The notes below the pieces were generated by a model. That model was not told where the DNA came from and did not search any database. It worked only from the letters and a program-made list of their open reading frames with translations. Position numbers and translations under genes: made by a program. Of a DNA stretch of 64,000 nt, positions 58,963 to 64,000 are shown piece after piece. Numbering within the stretch: the first letter of the stretch is position 1; each line of letters starts with the position of its first letter. Source of the DNA: Hyphomonadaceae bacterium TMED5 (GTDB taxonomy: Bacteria > Pseudomonadota > Alphaproteobacteria > Caulobacterales > Hyphomonadaceae); the NCBI GenBank assembly GCA_002173095.1, contig NHBK01000018.1, positions 1 to 64,000 on the forward strand. Reading direction: 5' to 3'.

Positions 58963-60645
58963 ATGAATGAAGTAGCCCAGCCAACTAAAGCTCTCATCTA
59001 TTGCAGGGTCTCCACAAAAAAGCAGCTCCAGGGTGCAGGTCTCTCCAGCCAGGAACATAGATGCCGCCAATATTGCGAGGCGAAGAATTATTCCGTCGAA
59101 GCTGTTTTCCCCGATGATGCCAGCGGTGGCGGTGATTTCATGAAGCGGCCCGGGATGGTCGCCTTGCTGCAGTATCTCGATGCACACGCGAGAGAGCGGT
59201 TCGTGGTCGTATTCGACGATCTCCGACGCTATTCGCGCGATATCGAGTTTCACTTCCGGCTGCGCCGCGAAATGGAAGATCGGCATGCCACGCGCGAGTG
59301 CCTGAACTTCAATTTCGATGATACTCCAGAAGGTCTGATCCATGAGGGCTTTGTCACGCTCACCGGCCACTATGAGCGCCTCGTCAATTACCGCCAGAGC
59401 CGTCAGAAAAGTATAGCGCGCCTCGAACAGGGCTTCTGCGTCCAGTCGATCCCGCCGATTGGCTATCGCTATGAGAAGGCGTCGATGGGCGGGAAGATGC
59501 TTGTGCGCAATGAGCCCGATGCCAGTGTTGTTCAGGAACTTCTTGAAGGGTATGCCAGTGGGCGGTTTGCCTCACAGGCTGAAGTCACCCGCTTTATCAA
59601 CAACCATCCGACGTTTCCGACGCGCAATGCGACGAAGAAGATGACGCAATACACCGTCGTGAAGATGCTGCGTCAGCCGCTCTATGCTGGGCTTGTCGGA
59701 AGCGCGAAGTTCGGCGTTCCTACACGGCCGGGCCATCATGACGGCCTGGTTTCCATCGAGACCTTCCAGCGTATTCAGGACCGGTTAGACGGCCGCAGCT
59801 ATGCCGCACCTCGTATTGATATCGCCGAGGATTTCCCTCTTCGATCAGCAGTATGCTGCGCGGAATGTGACACGCCGCTGACCGGCGGTTGGTCGAAGGG
59901 CAAGTACAAGAAATATCCTTACATGTTCTGCCGCCAAAAGGGCTGTTCGCAATATGGCAAGACGATCCCGCGCGGGAAGATCGAGGGTGAGTTCGAGGAA
60001 CTGCTCGCGGCCATGCAGCCGACCCAGGGTCTCGTCGATGTTGCCACAGCGATGTTTCGCGATGTTTGGGATCGGCAGGCCGAGCAATCGGCTGCCATGA
60101 GTGCTGCGTTAAAGCGCGACATCAAGAAGATTGAGGAGAAGATCACTCAGACCATCGACGCGGTGGTCGAAGCAACCAATCCGCGTGTGGTGTCAGCTTA
60201 CGAGAAAAGGATTGAAGGGCTGGAAATGGATAAGCTCGCACTGCTCGAAAAGAGCCAGAATCTCGGAAAGCCGCGTGCCCCCTTCGGAGAATTGTTAGAA
60301 CTCTCCCTGCGCTTCCTATCAAACCCTTGTACTATCTGGAAAAAGGGTGGCTACGAATTGAGGCAAATCGTGCTCAGACTGGTCTTCCCAGGCCATCTTC
60401 AATACAGCCGGAAGGAAGGATTTAGAACTCCGAAAATATCGTTGCCTTTCAAGGCTTTAGGTGCGTTTTCGGGGGTCAAAAATGAGATGGTGCCGCGAGG
60501 GAGAATTGAACTCCCGACCTCACCCTTACCAAGGGTGCGCTCTACCACTGAGCTACCGCGGCGTTGCATTCGCAGAGCGGGGTCGTTACCTCAAACAAAT
60601 GCGATTGAAAACCCCTTAATCATGTTGTCGGTGAAGAATGTCTGA
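58963..60645 (+). CDS. Large serine recombinase (site-specific integrase) reading through tRNA-Thr
   Basis: A 560-residue recombinase. Resolvase domain: YCRVSTKKQ with catalytic Ser17, SSQEHRCRQYCE, DDLRRYSRDIEF (residues 1-150). Recombinase domain about 170-290 (GYRYEK, MLRQPLYAGLVG). Zinc-ribbon-like CCAECDTPLTGGWSKGK with CRQKGCSQYG near 305-340, then a coiled-coil region near 385-440. It integrates and excises the island. The last 54 residues (MVPRGRIELPTSPLPRVRST and on) are the antisense translation of tRNA-Thr and flanking chromosome, so that end exists only in the integrated state. Start: ATG 58963; a GTG at 58954 or TTG at 58957 lies nearer the AAGGAG site. Confidence 0.9.
   Translation: MNEVAQPTKALIYCRVSTKKQLQGAGLSSQEHRCRQYCEAKNYSVEAVFPDDASGGGDFMKRPGMVALLQYLDAHARERFVVVFDDLRRYSRDIEFHFRLRREMEDRHATRECLNFNFDDTPEGLIHEGFVTLTGHYERLVNYRQSRQKSIARLEQGFCVQSIPPIGYRYEKASMGGKMLVRNEPDASVVQELLEGYASGRFASQAEVTRFINNHPTFPTRNATKKMTQYTVVKMLRQPLYAGLVGSAKFGVPTRPGHHDGLVSIETFQRIQDRLDGRSYAAPRIDIAEDFPLRSAVCCAECDTPLTGGWSKGKYKKYPYMFCRQKGCSQYGKTIPRGKIEGEFEELLAAMQPTQGLVDVATAMFRDVWDRQAEQSAAMSAALKRDIKKIEEKITQTIDAVVEATNPRVVSAYEKRIEGLEMDKLALLEKSQNLGKPRAPFGELLELSLRFLSNPCTIWKKGGYELRQIVLRLVFPGHLQYSRKEGFRTPKISLPFKALGAFSGVKNEMVPRGRIELPTSPLPRVRSTTELPRRCIRRAGSLPQTNAIENPLIMLSVKNV
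60488..60562 (-). tRNA. tRNA-Thr (anticodon GGT), CCA encoded
   Basis: Minus-strand cloverleaf: acceptor GCCGCGG with CTCGCGGC (one G-T pair), D-arm TAGCTCAGTGGTAGAGC, anticodon arm CACCCTTGGTAAGGGTG with anticodon GGT, T-arm GGGAGTTCAATTCTCCC, discriminator A and encoded CCA at 60488-60490. The 3' end faces the island and is the presumed integration site. Confidence 0.96.
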
Positions 60646-60781
60646 AGAAACAGAAAAATCCAACTCCAAGCCGACAAAGGCTGAGAAGGAAGACCGGTTG
60701 AAAGCAGCGCTCAGGGCGAACCTTAAGCGTCGCAAATCTGCCGTCCGAAAGGCGAAAGCGAAAAAAGAGTCAGAGGACTGA
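60638..60781 (+). CDS. Small Lys/Arg-rich protein upstream of murA
   Basis: A 47-residue very basic protein: MSEETEKSNSKPTKAEKEDR, then LKAALRANLKRRKSAVRKAK and a short acidic end. Short basic proteins with an LKAALR-NLKRRK core sit in front of murA in many alphaproteobacteria; their function is unknown. It overlaps the last codons of the recombinase frame by 8 nt, which shows that the recombinase end intrudes on native chromosome. No strong ribosome site (GTGAAGA). Confidence 0.6.
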   Translation: MSEETEKSNSKPTKAEKEDRLKAALRANLKRRKSAVRKAKAKKESED

Positions 60782-60859
60782 CAGGAAAAGCCTGATTTCG
60801 ACCCGGAATCGCCCAAATAACGCCTTTGCGTTTTCCCAACTCTCAGAATAGCGTGCGGC

Positions 60860-62134
60860 ATGGACAAGCTAATTATTAAAGGCGGCAACCGGTTGAACGG
60901 AAACATCCGTATTTCAGGTGCCAAAAACTCAGCTCTTAAGCTCATGGCTGCGGCGCTTCTTACTGATGAACCCGTCGAGCTGCGGAACATGCCGAATCTT
61001 GCTGATTCGCGTTTTATGGCACGGCTGCTCTCCACTTTGGGGGTTGAGCTGTACTGGCCGCAAAATGATTCTGTGTGCCGTCTGAATGCCGTGGATATCA
61101 CGTCAACGATCGCGCCTTATGATCAGGTGCGTAAGATGCGCGCCACGTTCAACGTGCTTGGGCCTCTTCTGGCGCGGGTAGGGCATGCGACTGTATCATT
61201 GCCGGGTGGCTGCGCCATTGGCGCGCGACCTGTAAACTTCCATCTGGACGCCTTCCAAGCCATGGGCGCGGATATTGTGATTGAGCAGGGCTATGTAAAA
61301 GCTGCTGCGCTGCGCGGTCTCAAGGGCGCGGTGATTGACCTGCCATTCCCATCCGTCGGCGCAACAGAACACACAATGATGGCCGCAACGCTCGCCAAGG
61401 GCACGACGCATATCAACAATGCGGCGCAGGAACCGGAAATCGTCGATATCGCCAACATGCTGAAAGGCATGGGCGCGAAGATTGAGGGTGCGGGTACGTC
61501 CAGCATTATCATTGAGGGCGTCGAGAAGCTGAACGGTATCAGTTATTCAGTGATGCCAGACCGTATCGAGGCTGGCACTTATGCTATGGCCGTCGCGGCG
61601 ACGGGCGGCGATGTTCTTCTCGAAGGCGCACCCGCGAATGAGATGACATCTCTGATTGACCATCTTAATCGTGCAGGCGTTTCCGTGACGGTTGAAGACG
61701 AGGGCGTTCGGATTCAGAGAAACGGGGCTCGCCTCAAACCAGTGGATGTTGATGTGCAACCGCACCCGGGCTTTGCAACGGACTTGCAGGCCCAATTCAT
61801 GGCTCTGATGACCATCGCGGATGGCACGAGCACGATTACTGAAAATATATTCGAAAACCGCTATCTGCACGCACCGGAACTCAACCGTTTCGGCGCGGAT
61901 ATTCGTGTGCAAGGCAAGGTCGCAACAGTGCATGGTGTAGACCATCTCGTCGGCGCGCCTGTCATGGCGACAGACCTTCGTGCATCGGTAAGTCTGGTCA
62001 TTGCCGGGCTGGTCGCGGATGGAGAAACTGAAGTCAGACGCATTTATCACCTCGATAGGGGCTTTGAGAATCTCGAACAGAAACTAAATGCATGTGGCGC
62101 ACAGATTCAGCGGACGGCTGAAGTCAGCGCCTGA
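60860..62134 (+). CDS. murA: UDP-N-acetylglucosamine 1-carboxyvinyltransferase
   Basis: A 424-residue cytosolic enzyme transferring enolpyruvate from PEP to UDP-GlcNAc, first committed step of peptidoglycan synthesis and fosfomycin target. Lys22 in ISGAKNSALKLM, the catalytic Cys118 in SLPGGCAIGARPVNFHL, and AEVSA end are canonical; PHPGFATDLQAQFMAL near 300 holds the conserved Asp. First of the conserved murA-DUF2948-hisD-UPF0262 series. Confidence 0.97.
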   Translation: MDKLIIKGGNRLNGNIRISGAKNSALKLMAAALLTDEPVELRNMPNLADSRFMARLLSTLGVELYWPQNDSVCRLNAVDITSTIAPYDQVRKMRATFNVLGPLLARVGHATVSLPGGCAIGARPVNFHLDAFQAMGADIVIEQGYVKAAALRGLKGAVIDLPFPSVGATEHTMMAATLAKGTTHINNAAQEPEIVDIANMLKGMGAKIEGAGTSSIIIEGVEKLNGISYSVMPDRIEAGTYAMAVAATGGDVLLEGAPANEMTSLIDHLNRAGVSVTVEDEGVRIQRNGARLKPVDVDVQPHPGFATDLQAQFMALMTIADGTSTITENIFENRYLHAPELNRFGADIRVQGKVATVHGVDHLVGAPVMATDLRASVSLVIAGLVADGETEVRRIYHLDRGFENLEQKLNACGAQIQRTAEVSA

Positions 62135-62149
62135 TTTGCGGAGGTTTGA

Positions 62150-62596
62150 GTGTCGGAAACGAACACATTGAGATTGCTGGCAGTTGATCCGGAAGATCTG
62201 AAGGTGATTTCGGCGGCCTGCCAGGACGGTGTCTGTAAGCCTGCGGACCTGACCTATGAAGCCAAAAAGCGTCGGTTCACGATCGAATTCAACCGCTATC
62301 GCTGGGAAGCGCCGAAGGACAAATCCGACGGTAGTCAGCAGCGTGTTCGTAGCGCGCTATCTTTTGAAGACGTCACCGCCGTTAAGGCGAGGGGGCTACC
62401 TGCCAAGTCTGCGGATCTGGTGCTCTCTCTTATGTCGGTTGAATGGACGCCCGATGCGGAGCCACCTTCCGGTGCATATCGCCTGATTTTCGCAGGCGAT
62501 GGAGAATTACTTGTTTCTGTAGACTGTCTGGATGCAACGCTGGTAGATGTCAGCGCGCCCTGGCCGACCAGGAACCGTCCTACCCACAAGGAATAA
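62150..62596 (+). CDS. DUF2948-family protein
   Basis: A 148-residue protein of the DUF2948 family, known only as a conserved alphaproteobacterial gene between murA and hisD. Pattern: LRLLAVDPEDLKVISAACQD at the start, RFTIEFNRYRWE near 40, RVRSALSFEDVTAVKARGL near 63, RLIFAGDGELLVSVDCLDATLVDV near 108. Function unknown; the constant neighbourhood suggests a housekeeping role. GTG start with GGAGG five bases before it. 15 nt after murA and 7 nt before hisD. Confidence 0.92.
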   Translation: MSETNTLRLLAVDPEDLKVISAACQDGVCKPADLTYEAKKRRFTIEFNRYRWEAPKDKSDGSQQRVRSALSFEDVTAVKARGLPAKSADLVLSLMSVEWTPDAEPPSGAYRLIFAGDGELLVSVDCLDATLVDVSAPWPTRNRPTHKE

Positions 62597-62603
62597 TGCC
62601 AGT

Positions 62604-63908
62604 ATGGCACGACGTTTTGACAGTTCGGACAGCAATTTTGCTGAAGCCTTCACCTCTTTCCTGAAAGAACCGCGTGGCAACGCGCAGGATACACGTGAAA
62701 TTGTGCGCGAAATTCTGGATCGCGTCGCAGCGGAAGGTGGCGCGGCTGTTGCGGACTATACGCTGAAGTTCGACCGTTTCGAAATCGACCCGCAGACGCT
62801 GAAAAATCCGACTATGGATCTGAAGGCGCTGGCAGACACGTGTCCGCAGAATGTGCGTGACGCGATTGATTTCGCCCATGACCGCATCGCGACCTATCAC
62901 AAGGCTCAAATGCCGGCTGATCATAGTTTCGATGACGGCTTTGGCATGCAATTGGGCTGGCGCTGGACGCCGCTCGATTCCGTGGGCGTTTATGTGCCGG
63001 GCGGACGGGCGAATTATCCAAGCTCTGTTCTGATGAACATGGTTCCGGCCAAAGTCGCAGGCGTAAAGCGCATCGTTATGGTCGCGCCGACGCCTGATGG
63101 CGTGCTCAGCCCCGCGGTCGCTTATGCGGCGCTGCGAGCCGGTGTTGAAGAATTTTATCCGATTGGCGGCGCGCAAGCGGTCGCCGCGCTGACCTTTGGG
63201 GCGGGCGATTTGAAGCCGGTAGATAAGATTGTTGGCCCGGGCAACGCCTTCGTCACGGAAGCAAAGCGTCAGGTGTTCGGCAAAGTCGGCATTGATACGG
63301 TCGCAGGGCCGTCTGAGGTTTGCATTATCGGTGATGCATCGGTCTCTCCGGACTGGATCGCGGCAGACCTGCTATCTCAGGCCGAGCATGATCCGTCAGC
63401 GCAATCCATTCTGATTTCACCAGATGCAGATTATCTGGATGCTGTCGAAGCCGCTCTCGACGCGCAGCTCGATGTACTGCCGACCAAAGAAACCGCAAGT
63501 GTTTCCTGGGCGACGCATGGCGCGATGGTCAAAGCAACCTCGTTGGAAGATGCCTGCGAGATATCTAACCAGATCGCGCCGGAGCACTTAGAGCTCGCAA
63601 TCGAGGCGCCGGAAACACAGATCGATAATGTCCGCCATGCGGGTGCGGTGTTCATGGGTGCCTGGGCGCCAGAAGCGCTGGGCGATTATGTGACTGGCTC
63701 CAATCACGTTTTGCCAACATCTGGTGCGGCACGTTTTGCGTCCGGTCTTGGTTTGTTTGATTTCCTCAAACGCATCTCAATTCAGTCAGCAAATCGCGCC
63801 GGTTTTGAGCATCTTGCAGGTGCTGCAATGGCTCTAGCTCAGTCTGAACACTTGCCTGCACACGAACGGAGTGTTTCCATTCGGTTCGGCAAGGAATCAG
63901 GATTGTGA
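62604..63908 (+). CDS. hisD: Histidinol dehydrogenase
   Basis: A 434-residue zinc enzyme performing the last two oxidations of histidine synthesis. The signature VGPGNAFVTEAKRQVFGKVGIDTVAGPSEVCIIGD lies near residues 210-245; zinc-site His and Asp are in LLSQAEHDPSAQ near 258, and the catalytic Glu/His pair in ISNQIAPEHLELAIE near 320; YVTGSNHVLPTSGAARF near 358 and EHLPAHERSVSIR near the C-terminus complete the pattern. The start at 62604 has AAGGA upstream; a longer frame would overlap DUF2948. Confidence 0.96.
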   Translation: MARRFDSSDSNFAEAFTSFLKEPRGNAQDTREIVREILDRVAAEGGAAVADYTLKFDRFEIDPQTLKNPTMDLKALADTCPQNVRDAIDFAHDRIATYHKAQMPADHSFDDGFGMQLGWRWTPLDSVGVYVPGGRANYPSSVLMNMVPAKVAGVKRIVMVAPTPDGVLSPAVAYAALRAGVEEFYPIGGAQAVAALTFGAGDLKPVDKIVGPGNAFVTEAKRQVFGKVGIDTVAGPSEVCIIGDASVSPDWIAADLLSQAEHDPSAQSILISPDADYLDAVEAALDAQLDVLPTKETASVSWATHGAMVKATSLEDACEISNQIAPEHLELAIEAPETQIDNVRHAGAVFMGAWAPEALGDYVTGSNHVLPTSGAARFASGLGLFDFLKRISIQSANRAGFEHLAGAAMALAQSEHLPAHERSVSIRFGKESGL

Positions 63909-64000
63909 CCACATCTGAGCGAATTATCGCTGTAGATATCGACAATGAAACACTGAGCGCAGCAGGACCAGATGCTGAGCATGAGCGTCGTGTTGCTATT
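63905..64000 (+). CDS. UPF0262-family protein, 5' part only
   Basis: The first 32 codons of a gene cut by the window end, starting at GTG that overlaps the hisD stop (GTGA). The residues ERIIAVDIDNETLSAAGPDA followed by EHERRVAI match the start of UPF0262 proteins, which follow hisD in Caulobacterales. Function unknown. Confidence 0.85.
   Translation, partial: MTTSERIIAVDIDNETLSAAGPDAEHERRVAI

Larger units (their letters stand above)
48200..60487. mobile_element. Genomic island integrated at the 3' end of tRNA-Thr(GGT)
   Basis: Right boundary: a large serine recombinase directly abuts tRNA-Thr and its frame runs through the tRNA. Inside lie transposase fragments, small orphan genes, a regulator, NhaA, an SLC13 permease, a protease with a repeat protein, and a palindrome-rich segment before a DNA-binding-like gene. 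The left boundary is inferred from the end of the pectin locus and a partial match to the tRNA 3' end (TGGTGCCGC and ATTGAACTCCC) near 48208. Beyond the tRNA the conserved murA-hisD order resumes. Left limit uncertain by several hundred bases or more. Confidence 0.6.

Noticed and set aside
1-64000. CRISPR arrays, rRNA genes, prophage structural genes, toxin-antitoxin pairs
   Set aside because: No regularly spaced repeats, rRNA segments, phage capsid/tail genes or recognisable toxin-antitoxin pairs were seen on either strand.

Overview
The window reads as chromosome of an alphaproteobacterium close to the Hyphomonadaceae/Caulobacterales. The support is a circularly permuted (two-piece) tmRNA whose tag reads ANDNFAEGELLAA, the conserved order murA - DUF2948 - hisD - UPF0262 at the right end, several large TonB-dependent receptors, a Ppx/GppA - RlmE pair, and SYLF, HspQ and Zeta-GST genes. 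This placement is an inference from gene families; no database search was run.

Left part (1-22.5 kb): housekeeping and general metabolism. In order: tmRNA, a MaoC hydratase, a duplicated glycine-zipper surface protein, a crotonase, an XRE/DUF2975 regulator-membrane pair, a VOC protein, a NupC nucleoside transporter, a TonB receptor, a GST, a PaaI thioesterase, a GIN-domain lipoprotein, an acyl-CoA dehydrogenase, maleylacetoacetate isomerase, HspQ, Ppx/GppA, RlmE, a TetR regulator beside a very large TonB receptor, a cytochrome c'/b pair, and a PQQ alcohol dehydrogenase with its own heme c domain.

Middle (22.5-48 kb): a pectin / galacturonate utilisation locus. A TonB receptor (45.1-47.9 kb) probably takes up oligosaccharides. 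Exported enzymes are a PL1 pectate lyase, a GH43, a type-B carboxylesterase, an acetylesterase-like hydrolase and a sialidase-fold protein. A TRAP transporter would import the monomer. UxaC, a UxaB-type reductase and UxaA convert galacturonate to KDG; KduD serves the unsaturated branch; KdgK and Eda finish to pyruvate and glyceraldehyde-3-phosphate. The uxaA operon ends with a PEP-carboxylase-like gene whose active-site loop is altered. Four copies of a palindrome-like sequence centred on ACCGGT lie in front of the main transcription units, and a LacI-family regulator sits inside the locus. Together they look like one local regulon. No KduI or KdgF is visible, and a 2-keto-4-pentenoate-hydratase-like gene sits under one of the operators.

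Right part (about 48-60.5 kb): an integrated genomic island. It carries a large serine recombinase whose reading frame runs antisense through tRNA-Thr(GGT), at whose 3' end the element appears to be inserted. Cargo: a SYLF lipoprotein, small stress-like proteins, a Crp/Fnr regulator with an FNR-like box, NhaA, an exported protein built of six Trp/Cys repeats next to a trypsin-like protease, an SLC13 permease, transposase debris, and a palindrome-rich segment before a possible ribbon-helix-helix protein. Beyond the tRNA the conserved chromosome resumes with a small basic protein, murA, DUF2948, hisD and the start of a UPF0262 gene cut by the window end.
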